Notes: generated by a model from the sequence alone, not told the origin. 61,624 nucleotides of DNA from Haloplanus sp. (GCF_028275055.1 NZ_JAQCNJ010000026.1:1-61624), one strand, 5' to 3'. Shown: positions 15,597-24,008, counted from the first letter of the stretch. Program-made: numbers and translations.

Positions 15597-16054
15597 CGCG
15601 TGTGTCTTCGGCGGCGCGAAGCATAACCACGGGGATTGATCACGGGATCCGACGACGATAGCCGTGCCCGTCCCGAACACGGCGTTTGACTCGGACGGGA
15701 GCTACGGGGCAGACACTCCGGTGAAACGTGTCTCAAGGGCATGACGGCGCTCTCGCTCGAACACATACAGAGCGTGACCGGCGCGGTCCACGATGTGTTC
15801 TTGAGTCGGGCTGACGGCGGCGACACGATCATGAAGCCTCACACGCCGGTCGGCGGCGAAAACCCCGGACGGTCGATACGTAGGCGGTTCCCGGTGAACT
15901 CGCGGAGCGCGGTCTCGGCGTGGACCGTCACACCACACACCTCAGGAGGTGGAGGGGTGGTGTGCCCGTCGGAGTTGTAGACAGCGCGTCGCTGACAGGG
16001 CGCGGGCAAGCCGTTGGCGGGCCGTATCAGGTGGGACTATACGAGATTCGTGAG
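15597..16054. other. Gene-poor stretch between the membrane protein and tRNA-Gln
   Basis: 458 bases with no convincing gene. A plus-strand frame at 15741-15980 (79 codons, MTALSLEHIQSVTGAVHDVF) and a minus-strand frame at 15702-15938 overlap each other; neither has a recognised family or a promoter at the usual distance. A strong nested palindrome lies at 15929-15964. The sequence resembles the decayed block further left rather than an ordinary spacer. Confidence 0.5.
15929..15964. repeat. Nested inverted repeat, strong hairpin
   Basis: Outer arms CACACCAC and GTGGTGTG enclose an inner perfect palindrome CACCTC-AG-GAGGTG, giving a 36-base structure with a short unpaired bulge on one side. 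No T-run follows, so a simple terminator is unlikely. It might be a recombination or protein-binding site, or a remnant of an element end. Confidence 0.75.
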
Positions 16055-16127
16055 TAGTCCCGGGCGGATTCGAACCGCCGTCCTGGGCTCCAAAGGCCCA
16101 GATGATTGGCCACTACACCACGGGACT
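16055..16127 (-). tRNA. tRNA-Gln (anticodon TTG)
   Basis: The minus strand folds into a full cloverleaf of 73 bases. The acceptor stem AGTCCCG pairs with CGGGACT; the D arm contains GTGTAGTGGCCAATC; the anticodon stem CTGGGC/GCCCAG holds the loop CTTTGGA, giving anticodon TTG; the T arm has GGCGG-TTCGAAT-CCGCC. The discriminator base is A and CCA is not encoded. No intron is present. A TATA-like GTTAAACG at 16146-16153 sits about 25 bases upstream. Confidence 0.96.
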
Positions 16128-16183
16128 GCTCAAACGTCGTTTCTCGTTTAACGGGCACGGGTCATAAATCCGGCCGTTCGGGA

Positions 16184-16618
16184 TCAGTCCGCCGGACGTT
16201 CGCACTCGATACCGAGTTCCCGACAGGCGTCGGTTTCGGCGTCGAAACAGTCCGGGCAGTTGGGGTTGCGGTCGACGATCGTGTCCAGACGCTCGGCCAC
16301 CGTGTCGTCGATAACAGCTTCGAGGTCGCGGGCCTCGGCTCGGAACTCCTCCACGTCAAGAACGTTCGCGAGGAACCGCTCGATAATGCAGTACGTCTGG
16401 ATTGCGTCGCGGGCGCGGGCGATCCCCTCGTCGGTGAGGCGGACACCGTTATATTTCTCGTGGTCGGCGAGTTCGCGGGCTTCGAGTTTGCCGATCATCT
16501 CGTTCGCGCTCGCCGGACTCACGTCCAGCATATCGGCGAGCGTCCCGGTCGCCGCAGGACCGTCTTCCATCTCTTGGATCAGGTAGATCGCTTTGAGGTA
16601 CTGGTCTGCCGTGTTCAT
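16184..16618 (-). CDS. DtxR-family metal-dependent transcriptional regulator
   Basis: A 144-residue repressor of the DtxR/SirR/MntR type. The N-terminal winged helix is typical (TADQYLKAIYLIQEMEDGPA, then ADMLDVSPASANEMIGKLEA). The dimerisation and metal-binding domain follows (IERFLANVLDVEEFRAEARDLE). The C-terminus adds a Cys cluster, CPDCFDAETDACRELGIEC, possibly a further metal site. Such proteins sense iron or manganese and repress uptake or storage genes. It starts 2 bases after the ferritin-like gene and lies downstream of the suf genes, so it may regulate this array itself. Confidence 0.9.
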   Translation of the reverse strand: MNTADQYLKAIYLIQEMEDGPAATGTLADMLDVSPASANEMIGKLEARELADHEKYNGVRLTDEGIARARDAIQTYCIIERFLANVLDVEEFRAEARDLEAVIDDTVAERLDTIVDRNPNCPDCFDAETDACRELGIECERPAD

Positions 16619-16620
16619 TG

Positions 16621-17121
16621 CTAGTCGCGTTCCTTCATAATGTTGGTCACCTCTTCGACCCCCTCAGCCTCCTCCTCGCGGATGGACCGCAGGGTGTCGA
16701 GGACTCGGTCGCGGTCGACGGAGAACCGGGCGTCGCTGGCTTCGATGGCGTCCACAAGGTCGTCGTAGAACTTGTACGCCGTCTCCTCGTTGCAGAGTTG
16801 ATCGTAGAGGACACCGTCGAAATCGTCGGGTTTGGTCTGGCCGTACTGTGCCTCAACGAGCCGTTCGATATCCTCGAACGGGACACTCTCGGCGTCGAGG
16901 TCGGCGATCAACTCCTCCAAGCGCTCGCGGTGGATAGCCGATTCCTCGGCGGCGCCGGCGAGTAGGGATCTAATATCCGGATCGAGCGCCGTTGTCTCCG
17001 CCTCCGCATCGAGCGACTGGTGATGGTGTGCGCGAGCCTCGACCACCTCCTCCAGAACGATGCCGATCTGGAGCAGGCGCGCGAGTTGGTGGTCGGAGCC
17101 GACCCGGTGGCTGACGCTCAT
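16621..17121 (-). CDS. Ferritin-like / rubrerythrin-type protein
   Basis: A 166-residue, mostly helical protein. Paired helices carry Glu and His residues of a ferritin-like di-iron site: IVLEEVVEARAHHHQ and AAEESAIHRERLEELIADLD, then CNEETAYKFYDDLVDAIEAS. The ATG at 17121 was chosen, with a GGAGGTGG upstream at 17131-17138; a GTG at 17136 overlaps that site. It probably stores or senses iron or handles peroxide, judged by fold and by the suf and DtxR neighbours. It shares a transcript with the regulator gene, 2 bases away. The di-iron ligand set is not complete enough by eye to assign activity. Confidence 0.75.
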   Translation of the reverse strand: MSVSHRVGSDHQLARLLQIGIVLEEVVEARAHHHQSLDAEAETTALDPDIRSLLAGAAEESAIHRERLEELIADLDAESVPFEDIERLVEAQYGQTKPDDFDGVLYDQLCNEETAYKFYDDLVDAIEASDARFSVDRDRVLDTLRSIREEEAEGVEEVTNIMKERD

Positions 17122-17183
17122 AGCGGTATGTGCCACCTCCGCACGACGCGTCTATCCTCGATCATACGACGTGTTCGGTGCGA

Positions 17184-17204
17184 GGGGAACTTAAACTGTT
17201 CCCC
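17184..17204. promoter_or_regulatory. Perfect inverted repeat around the ferritin gene's TATA element
   Basis: Arms GGGGAAC and GTTCCCC flank the heptamer TTAAACT, a TATA-like core read on the minus strand. The position predicts transcription near 17165 and a leader of about 45 bases that contains the Shine-Dalgarno site. A regulator bound here would occlude the TATA box. The adjacent DtxR-type protein is a natural candidate, but this is inference. Confidence 0.5.
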
Positions 17205-17240
17205 GGGTCGGTGAGCGATCCGATCGTCGGGCCGGCGTGT

Positions 17241-18455
17241 TCACTCGCGGAGGCGGGTCTTAACCTGAGACTGGAGGTCCTCTCGGAGTTCGTCGACCGC
17301 AATCTCCTCGAAGACGGGGACGAAGAAGCCCTCGACGAGCATGTTCCGGGCGTCGCGTTCTGAGATCGATCGGGAGGTCAGGTACAGCAGATCCTCCTGG
17401 TCGACCTGGCCGACCGTCGCCGAGTGAGACGCCTCGGTGTCGTGGTTGTTGATAATGAGCTTCGGCGAGGCGTCGGCCTCGCTGTCGTCGCTCAGCATCA
17501 GCGTGTTCTCGCGCTGGTAGGAGTTGGTGTCCCACGCGTCACGGCCGACGTCCTGGACGCCCTCGTACACCGAGCGCGCCGTGTCGTCGAGTACGCCTCG
17601 GGTGACCAGATCAGCCGTCGTGTGTTCGGCGTTGTGCCACACCCGCGCGTTCACGTCGAAGTGCTGGTCCTCGTGGGCGAAGAAGGCCCCGACGATCTGG
17701 CTCTCGGAGCTGTCGCCGTTGAGCTCCGTCTCGATGTCCGAACGGGTGAGTCGAGAGCCGAGATTGCCTTCGATCCAGTCGACCGTCGCGTACACGCCGG
17801 CGTCGCCACGTTTGAGCGTAACGTTGTACGTGTCCTGATCCAGCGTCTGGAGCGACCCGTACTGGACGTAGCTGTTCTCGCCCGCATCGACCTCAACGAG
17901 GTTGCTGTAGTAGCGTCCGCCCTCGACGGTCTCGTCGCCGGTGTCGACCCGTTCAAGGATGGTCACCGACGATGAGGTCTCTGTGATGACGAGCGTGTGA
18001 CTGAACAGCGACCGCGAGTTCATATCCGTCCGGATCGTCACGTCCTCGGCGTCGACGTTCTCCGGGACGTGGACGAACGTCCCCGTCGTGAACAGCGCGA
18101 CCGACAAGGCGGTCAGGTAGTTCGTCTCCGGATCGATAACGGAGCCGAACTTCTCCTCGAGGAGATCCGGGTACTCCTCCATCGCCTCGGTGAACGAGAG
18201 CACGGTGACGCCCTCGTCGGTGACGCGTTCGGTGTCGTCGGACTGGTTGAGCGGATCGGCCAGCTCGTCGAAATCGAGCTGGTCGAGGTCCGTCCATCGA
18301 CGGCCCGGCGTGTTGATCACGTCGGGCATCTCGGCACGGTCCATCGCCTTGAGCGCCTTGAGCCGCGTCTCGCGGAGCCAGTCCGGCTCGTCGCGACTCT
18401 CGGCGATCTCGTGGACCGTCGCCTCCGAGAGGTTCGCTGGTACCTGCGTGCTCAT
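17241..18455 (-). CDS. sufD: Fe-S cluster scaffold protein SufD
   Basis: Part of the SufBCD complex that builds Fe-S clusters. The 404-residue protein has the SufB/SufD beta-helix fold with the typical C-terminal text DTNSYQRENTLMLSDDSEAD, LIINNHDTEASHSATVGQ and DLLYLTSRSISERDARNMLV. The N-terminal helical part contains DEPDWLRETRLKALKAM. It ends at 17241 with ARLRE-like basic residues. It starts 2 bases after the sufB stop (18458), so the two are one operon. Confidence 0.95.
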   Translation of the reverse strand: MSTQVPANLSEATVHEIAESRDEPDWLRETRLKALKAMDRAEMPDVINTPGRRWTDLDQLDFDELADPLNQSDDTERVTDEGVTVLSFTEAMEEYPDLLEEKFGSVIDPETNYLTALSVALFTTGTFVHVPENVDAEDVTIRTDMNSRSLFSHTLVITETSSSVTILERVDTGDETVEGGRYYSNLVEVDAGENSYVQYGSLQTLDQDTYNVTLKRGDAGVYATVDWIEGNLGSRLTRSDIETELNGDSSESQIVGAFFAHEDQHFDVNARVWHNAEHTTADLVTRGVLDDTARSVYEGVQDVGRDAWDTNSYQRENTLMLSDDSEADASPKLIINNHDTEASHSATVGQVDQEDLLYLTSRSISERDARNMLVEGFFVPVFEEIAVDELREDLQSQVKTRLRE

Positions 18456-18457
18456 GA

Positions 18458-19885
18458 TTATCCGAGGCTCCCCTCCATCTCGAGTTCGACGAGCCGGTTG
18501 AGTTCGACCGCGTACTCGATGGGTAGTTCCTCGGTGAGCGGCTCGATGAAACCCGAGACGATCATCTGCTTTGCGTCATCGTCGTCGAGGCCGCGGCTCT
18601 GCAGGTAGAAGATGTCCTCGTCGCCGATCTTTCCGACGGTCGCCTCGTGGGCCACGTCGACCTTCGACTCGTTGATCTCCATGTACGGCATGGTGTCCGA
18701 CGTGGACTCGTTGTCGAACATCAGCGCGTCACACTCGACGGCGGTCGAGGAGTCCGACGCGCCGTCGGCGATGTGGACGAGGCCCCGGTAGTTGGTCCGG
18801 CCGCCGTCCTTGCTGATCGACTTCGATTCGATTGTCGATTTCGTTTCCGGCGCGTTGTGGTACACCTTCGCGCCGGTGTCGATGTTCTGTCCCTCGCCCG
18901 CAAAGGCGATGGTGATGTGGTTGTCGGAGGCACCGCGACCCTTGAGCACCGTCGAGGGGTACAGCATCGTCGCCTTCGACCCCATCGACCCCGAAATCCA
19001 CTCCATGCGGCCGTCGCCCTCGACGAGCGCGCGCTTCGTGTTCAGGTTGTAGGTGTTTTTCGACCAGTTCTGCACCGTGGAGTACTGGACGTGTGCGTCC
19101 TCACCGACGAACACCTCGACGCCGCCGGAGTGGAGGTTGAACGCGGAGTACTTCGGGGCCGAACAGCCTTCGATGTAATGGACCTCCGAGTTCTCCTCGG
19201 CGATGATGAGCGTGTGTTCGAACTGACCCATCCCCTCGGAGTTCATTCGGAAGTAGGCCTGCACGGGCATCTCGACGGTGGTGTCCTCGGGGACGTAAAC
19301 GAACGACCCGCCGGACCAGATCGCACCGTGAAGCGCCGCGAACTTGTTGTCACTCGGGGGGACACACTTCGTCATGAAGTGTTCGCGGACGAGTTCTTCG
19401 TGCTCTTGGACGGCCTCGTCCATGTTGCAGAAGATGACGCCCTTCTCCTCCCACTGTTCCTGCATGTTCTGGTAGACGACCTCGGACTCGTACTGTGCGC
19501 CGACGCCCGAGAGTGCGTTCTTTTCGGCCTCGGGGATGCCCAGTTTGTCGAAGGTGTCCTTGATGTCGTCGGGCAGATCCGTCCAGTCGTCGACGCTCTC
19601 GCGTGTCTCGACGTCCGGTCGGATATACGGGATGATCTGGTCGACGTCGACCTCGCTCAGGTCGGGTTGACCGGGCCAGTCCGTCGGCATCGGCATCTCC
19701 TGGAAGTGTTCCAGCGCGCGGAGACGCCGTTTTAGCATCCACTCCGGTTCGCCCTTGTCCTCCGAGATAACGCGGATCGTCTCCTCGGTGAGTCCCTTCT
19801 CGGCTTGGAAGGAAGAGCGTTCCTTTTTCTTGAATTCGAATCGTGCTTCGGTGTTGGTGTCTTTGAGATCCTCGTTCGAGCTCAT
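18458..19885 (-). CDS. sufB: Fe-S cluster scaffold protein SufB
   Basis: The core scaffold of the SUF system. The 475-residue protein begins MSSNEDLKDTNTEARFEFKK and shows SufB marks: GVGAQYESEVVYQNMQEQWE, DKFAALHGAIWSGGSFVYVP, FNLHSGGVEVFVGEDAHVQY and MPYMEINESKVDVAHEATVG. Cys in HYIEGCSAPKYSA matches the conserved scaffold cysteine region. A strong TATA sequence CATATAAGC at 19908-19916 is 27 bases from the ATG, so sufB has its own leaderless promoter in addition to any read-through from sufC. Confidence 0.97.
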   Translation of the reverse strand: MSSNEDLKDTNTEARFEFKKKERSSFQAEKGLTEETIRVISEDKGEPEWMLKRRLRALEHFQEMPMPTDWPGQPDLSEVDVDQIIPYIRPDVETRESVDDWTDLPDDIKDTFDKLGIPEAEKNALSGVGAQYESEVVYQNMQEQWEEKGVIFCNMDEAVQEHEELVREHFMTKCVPPSDNKFAALHGAIWSGGSFVYVPEDTTVEMPVQAYFRMNSEGMGQFEHTLIIAEENSEVHYIEGCSAPKYSAFNLHSGGVEVFVGEDAHVQYSTVQNWSKNTYNLNTKRALVEGDGRMEWISGSMGSKATMLYPSTVLKGRGASDNHITIAFAGEGQNIDTGAKVYHNAPETKSTIESKSISKDGGRTNYRGLVHIADGASDSSTAVECDALMFDNESTSDTMPYMEINESKVDVAHEATVGKIGDEDIFYLQSRGLDDDDAKQMIVSGFIEPLTEELPIEYAVELNRLVELEMEGSLG

Positions 19886-19907
19886 GTGTGTATTGTTAAT
19901 CCTGTTT

Positions 19908-19916
19908 GCTTATATG
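19908..19916 (-). promoter_or_regulatory. TATA box of sufB
   Basis: CATATAAGC on the minus strand is centred 27 bases before the sufB ATG, the spacing for a leaderless haloarchaeal transcript. It lies in the 52-base gap between sufC and sufB. Confidence 0.65.
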
Positions 19917-19937
19917 CTTGTGCGTAAACTATTCACG

Positions 19938-20861
19938 TTACGCCGCTTCGTAGACCTGCTCGCGAACCCAGTCGTACCCCTCGTCCTCGAGCTTCTCGGC
20001 CAGTTCCGCACCGCCACTTTTCGCGATCTCGCCGTCGATCATGACGTGAACGTGGTCCGGTTCGACGTAGTCGAGAATACGCTGGTAGTGGGTGATCTGG
20101 AGAACGCCGGTGCCCTGCTCGTCGCGGAGGGCGTTGATCCCCTCGGAGACGTCCTGCAGCCGGTCGATGTCGAGTCCGGAGTCGATCTCGTCGAGCACCG
20201 CGACCGAGGGCTCGAGGATCGCCGCCTGCAACACCTCGTTCTGTTTCTTCTCGCCGCCGGAGAAACCGGCGTTGAGGTAGCGCTGGGCGAACTTCTCGTC
20301 CATGTCCAACAGCTCCATCTTTTCTTTCAGCAACTGCTGGAACTCGGCAACACCGACCTCGCCGTCGTCGACGTCTCCCTCCATCGGGGAGGTTTCGTAG
20401 CCGGCGTCGTCCTCGTCGGCCCCGGCGTCGTCCGCCTCCTCTTCGTCCTCGAACAACTCCTCGCGCTCCTCGTGTTTGGCGTTGAGCGCCTGTCGGAGAA
20501 AGTTCGTCATCGTGACGCCTTCGATCTCGGCAGGATACTGGAAGCCCAGAAAGATCCCGAGTGCCGCACGCTCGTTGGGTTCGAGATCAAGGAGGTTCCA
20601 GGTCCGCTTTTCGTCCGGTACCTCCCCGTCGAGGTCGGAGAGATCCTCGTCATCGAGAACGAGGATGATCTCGCCGTCGGTGACCTCGTAGGCGGGGTGG
20701 CCGGCAATAACCTTTGCGGTGGTCGATTTGCCCGATCCGTTGGGGCCCATCAGGGCGTGGATCTCGCCCGAATCGACCTCGATGTCGACGCCACGAAGAA
20801 TGGTTTCGCCGCCCTCTTCTGCGACCTCTGCGTGAAGATTATTGATTTGTAGTGTTGCCAT
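19938..20861 (-). CDS. sufC: Fe-S cluster assembly ATPase SufC
   Basis: The ABC-type ATPase that drives SufBCD. The 307-residue protein has Walker A GPNGSGKSTTAKV near residue 35, the signature motif FSGGEKKQNEVLQ, Walker B SVAVLDEIDSGLDIDRL and the switch His in QITHYQRILDY. Bacterial SufC is about 250 residues; the excess is a very acidic insert near residues 130-160 (FEDEEEADDAGADEDDAGYE) between the Q-loop and the signature motif. The ATG at 20861 was chosen because the extension to 20894 adds a basic, non-conserved segment across the promoter. Confidence 0.96.
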   Translation of the reverse strand: MATLQINNLHAEVAEEGGETILRGVDIEVDSGEIHALMGPNGSGKSTTAKVIAGHPAYEVTDGEIILVLDDEDLSDLDGEVPDEKRTWNLLDLEPNERAALGIFLGFQYPAEIEGVTMTNFLRQALNAKHEEREELFEDEEEADDAGADEDDAGYETSPMEGDVDDGEVGVAEFQQLLKEKMELLDMDEKFAQRYLNAGFSGGEKKQNEVLQAAILEPSVAVLDEIDSGLDIDRLQDVSEGINALRDEQGTGVLQITHYQRILDYVEPDHVHVMIDGEIAKSGGAELAEKLEDEGYDWVREQVYEAA

Positions 20862-20964
20862 GTCCCTACGGTATGGGTGGAGTGTAACACGCATAATGCT
20901 TACGCATTCTCCCCCTTCGAGTTTCAGGATTGGAAAGGAATGTTTTTGCAGCCGAAAGATGGGC
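20862..20964 (-). promoter_or_regulatory. sufC promoter region with inverted repeat
   Basis: AATGC-TTAC-GCATT at 20895-20908 is a perfect 5-bp-arm inverted repeat. It lies 34-47 bases before the sufC ATG, at or just upstream of the expected TATA/BRE position. It is a candidate operator for an iron- or cluster-responsive regulator. The remaining bases to the polB stop hold only a T-rich patch (near 20942) that may terminate polB. Confidence 0.4.
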
Positions 20965-23721
20965 TCAGAACTGGCCGAGTCCGGTCTGTCGCTGTCCGCT
21001 TTTCACCTCGTCCCACGAGAGACCGAGCGCCTCGATGATCCGCTCGATCGGTCCTTTGAGCGTCTTCTTCAGCATCTTGTCCCAGTCGATCTCGAATTCG
21101 TCGGGGATCTGGTCGGCGTACTCGAAACAGACCACGTCGGGGTCGCGCTTGAACGCCGCGTAAAGATCGTCGGTCTGGGGATCGAACCCCTCTTCGGCCT
21201 CCAGTCGCCGGAAGAACTCGGGGTGAGCCTTCTCCAAGTAGAGTCGTTTCGGCTTGCTCCCTCGCTGGAAGTTCGTTCCGAGCAGGAGGTTTGCGTACTT
21301 TGCACCACGGACCTGTGCCGTGTCGGTGTCGTATGCGGTGAGTCGCTTCCCGATCCCGCCGGGGATACCCACGTCGTCCAAGTCGACGTTCCCCGCCTCG
21401 AAATCCGCGATCACGTCGTGGACGGGCTCCTCGATGTCGTCGACATCGTCACCGGTGACGATCATCTCGATAACCTGTCGCTGGACATTCTTGGTGATCG
21501 GCGCGATATCCGAGCGCTTGTACTCAAAGCCCGTGATGTCGATGTCGTCGACGTGTTTGCCCTCCTTCCAAACGATGTGACCCGCGTAGCGTTTCTTTTT
21601 GCCCGCTTGGAAGAACCGGCGGTAGAGCTTCTCGAACTCGATCTGGAAGCGGTGGTCGTGGGCGTTCAACTCCTCGCGGGCGAACGCGTCGTACGAGTCG
21701 TTGATACTCTCCTCGAGTTCGTAGCCCGTCTCGATGGCGCCGGCGATCCGCCGGAGGTCCGCCTCGTCGGCGTCGGGGTGGGCCTCCCGTATCTCGTCAG
21801 GAACCTCGTCGGCGACAGTCTCCTCGCCCAGTTCCAACATGACCGAGTCGGTGTCCCCGTAGGCAACCTCGTACCCCACGTCGTTCGCCGCGGACTGTGT
21901 GTGTTCGATGACGTCGCGGCCGGTGGCGGTGACGGCCGCCCCCATCTCCCGGTCGTAGAGGCGGAAGCGGTCCCATCCGAGGACACCATATAAAGAATTC
22001 ATAATTACTTTGACAGCTTGCTGCTGTCGGTCGTACTGTTCGTAGGCCTGACTGTCCGGGTCGTGGTCGTTGCGTTCGGCCTTCTTTTGTTCCCGTTCCG
22101 CCAGCAGTTCGTCGACCATCTCCCGGATAATACCGTCCGGACTCTTCCGGAAGTGGGTGCCGTTGGGAGCGCGGTAGGTGTCGCCGTCGTAGTCCTCGGG
22201 GTCGACCTTTGTCTCCGGAGAGGCGTTGATGGTGACCATACACATCGGATAAAGCGATTTCAGGTCGAGAACGCTGACGTTCTCTTTGATCCCCGTGATG
22301 GGGTCGAACACCGCACCACCTTCGTAGTCCTCGGCGTTGGCCCGCCCTTTCGAGGGAAGCGCGAACTCCCCGTGGACCTTGTGGAGAACGTACACGTCGA
22401 CGGCATCGCCGGGAGTCGGGGCGTCCTCCAATTTACAACCGACGAACGTCCGAACCTCGTCCCAGAAGGAGATGATGTCGCGCTTGCGGTCGAGTTCGAC
22501 GCACAGTTCCACGTCCCGGAGGTTGTACTCCAACAGTCGCCGGGGGTCGTCCTCCCAGAGGTCGCCGATGTCGCCGGAGTAGCGCTCCTTGCCCGCGCCG
22601 AGTTCCTGTTCACCCACCGCGTCGAGGCGGTACGACTCCAGTTCGGTGAACTGGGTGCGCTTGTAGGCGTACAACAGGTCAAAGACGACCCGGCCTTTCA
22701 CCGTGGGACCGCCCCAGTCGCTCCGCCACACCTCGTCGATCCGGGACAGACGCTCGGGGTTCAGATCCCGAGTCACGTCAGGACGCGCACCGACGGCTTC
22801 CAGACGGTCGATGAGGTATGGCGCGTCGAAGTCCTCGAAGTTCCACCCCGTCAGCACGTCCGGGTCGGTCTCCTCGATGTAGGAGAGAAAGGCCTCAAGC
22901 ATCGCCGCCTCGGTCGGGAACGACCGAACGTCGATGTCCATCCCGTCGGTCAGCGGGTCGTGTTCGAGACCCGCGGGAACCGTCCCGGTACCGTCGGGCG
23001 CCTCACAGATCCATGCGAGATACTCGTCGCGGTAGGAGTCGTGGCTGGTGAGACAGACGACCGTCTCCTCGCCTTCCTCGGGGAACCCAGAACGGTCGTC
23101 GACCTCGATGTCGAAGGTGTTCACACGGAGGTCGGTATCGGGTGGGTCGACCGCGGCCAGTTCGTCGTGGGGAACTTGGATCGAACCACTCTCCAATCGC
23201 CGGACCGGAACCCGGACACCGCCGCCGATATCCTTGTCGATCAACAGTCGGTTAGGGAAGAGGATGTCCGCCTCAAAGTGGTCGAACTCGTCGCGGATCT
23301 GACCAACGTCCCGGGGCGTCCGCGTACAGATCCTCGTCAGCGGTTCGCCGCGGATGCTCTCGTACCCCGTTTCCGTCCGCGTGATCACGTCGCGGTTGAG
23401 GTTGTCGTCGTCGAGGCCTGCCGTCGGCGCATAAAAGTAGGGTTCGAAGCCCAGTACGCGGACGTGTTCGGCCGTGCCATCCGTCCGTCGACCGAACAGG
23501 TGGACGACGGGATACTCCTCGGAGCCTTGGCCCTCAACGGTGTAGTCGACCTGTGTGACCGCGAGGTCGACCGTTCCCTCGGGGTCGGGGAACCTCAGAT
23601 CCGCGGCGTCGACAACCTCAGCGACGGACTGGCCCGCGTCGCCGGCGACGGCGACCGCCTCAGCGTCGGGTCTCTCGGCGTCCGTCACCTCCGAGAACCC
23701 GGTGAGTTCGGTCTGTGTCAT
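20965..23721 (-). CDS. polB: DNA polymerase, family B (replicative)
   Basis: A 918-residue family B polymerase with proofreading exonuclease. Exonuclease motifs appear at about residue 204 (NTFDIEVDDRSGFPEE) and 260 (VLTGWNFEDFDAPYLIDRL). Polymerase motifs are DLKSLYPMCMVTINASPET near 488, VIMNSLYGVLGWDRF near 575 and YGDTDSVMLELG near 619. No intein interrupts these motifs, although many haloarchaeal polB genes carry them. The ATG at 23721 gives MTQTELTGFSEV; a TATA-like GTTTTTACC 27 bases upstream supports a leaderless start. A reading to 24216 extends over the promoter and is rejected. Confidence 0.96.
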   Translation of the reverse strand: MTQTELTGFSEVTDAERPDAEAVAVAGDAGQSVAEVVDAADLRFPDPEGTVDLAVTQVDYTVEGQGSEEYPVVHLFGRRTDGTAEHVRVLGFEPYFYAPTAGLDDDNLNRDVITRTETGYESIRGEPLTRICTRTPRDVGQIRDEFDHFEADILFPNRLLIDKDIGGGVRVPVRRLESGSIQVPHDELAAVDPPDTDLRVNTFDIEVDDRSGFPEEGEETVVCLTSHDSYRDEYLAWICEAPDGTGTVPAGLEHDPLTDGMDIDVRSFPTEAAMLEAFLSYIEETDPDVLTGWNFEDFDAPYLIDRLEAVGARPDVTRDLNPERLSRIDEVWRSDWGGPTVKGRVVFDLLYAYKRTQFTELESYRLDAVGEQELGAGKERYSGDIGDLWEDDPRRLLEYNLRDVELCVELDRKRDIISFWDEVRTFVGCKLEDAPTPGDAVDVYVLHKVHGEFALPSKGRANAEDYEGGAVFDPITGIKENVSVLDLKSLYPMCMVTINASPETKVDPEDYDGDTYRAPNGTHFRKSPDGIIREMVDELLAEREQKKAERNDHDPDSQAYEQYDRQQQAVKVIMNSLYGVLGWDRFRLYDREMGAAVTATGRDVIEHTQSAANDVGYEVAYGDTDSVMLELGEETVADEVPDEIREAHPDADEADLRRIAGAIETGYELEESINDSYDAFAREELNAHDHRFQIEFEKLYRRFFQAGKKKRYAGHIVWKEGKHVDDIDITGFEYKRSDIAPITKNVQRQVIEMIVTGDDVDDIEEPVHDVIADFEAGNVDLDDVGIPGGIGKRLTAYDTDTAQVRGAKYANLLLGTNFQRGSKPKRLYLEKAHPEFFRRLEAEEGFDPQTDDLYAAFKRDPDVVCFEYADQIPDEFEIDWDKMLKKTLKGPIERIIEALGLSWDEVKSGQRQTGLGQF

Positions 23722-23825
23722 GCCGGCCACTTTGGCACTCCTCGGTAAAAACCCAGCCACTCGGGACTGAAAGTCTGCCACGACGGAAAGACATATACTA
23801 TGTGATTCCATACCATACCTCCGTG

Positions 23826-24008
23826 ATGATGTCCGACCACGTCGACGCAGGCAGGTGGGACAGTGCAGACGACCGGTGTCCGGACCACGACGGTATCGAA
23901 ACCGTCGAGGCGTACGAGGTCGAGAACGGAACGGTACTTTACGACGCGGAGAACCCGCTCGCGTGGGTGGAGTCGTCGAGGGCGGTGCTCGTTCACGAGT
24001 ACGCGTAG
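23826..24008 (+). CDS. Small acidic haloarchaeal protein (DUF7331-like)
   Basis: A 60-residue soluble acidic protein: MMSDHVDAGRWDSADDRC, then an ending WVESSRAVLVHEYA with a short hydrophobic strand. Similar small proteins are found across haloarchaea and, as far as I recall, fall in DUF7331; function is unknown. A TATA-like CATATACTATG at 23790-23800 is about 27 bases before the ATG, good support for a leaderless gene. It is divergent from polB. Confidence 0.7.
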   Translation: MMSDHVDAGRWDSADDRCPDHDGIETVEAYEVENGTVLYDAENPLAWVESSRAVLVHEYA

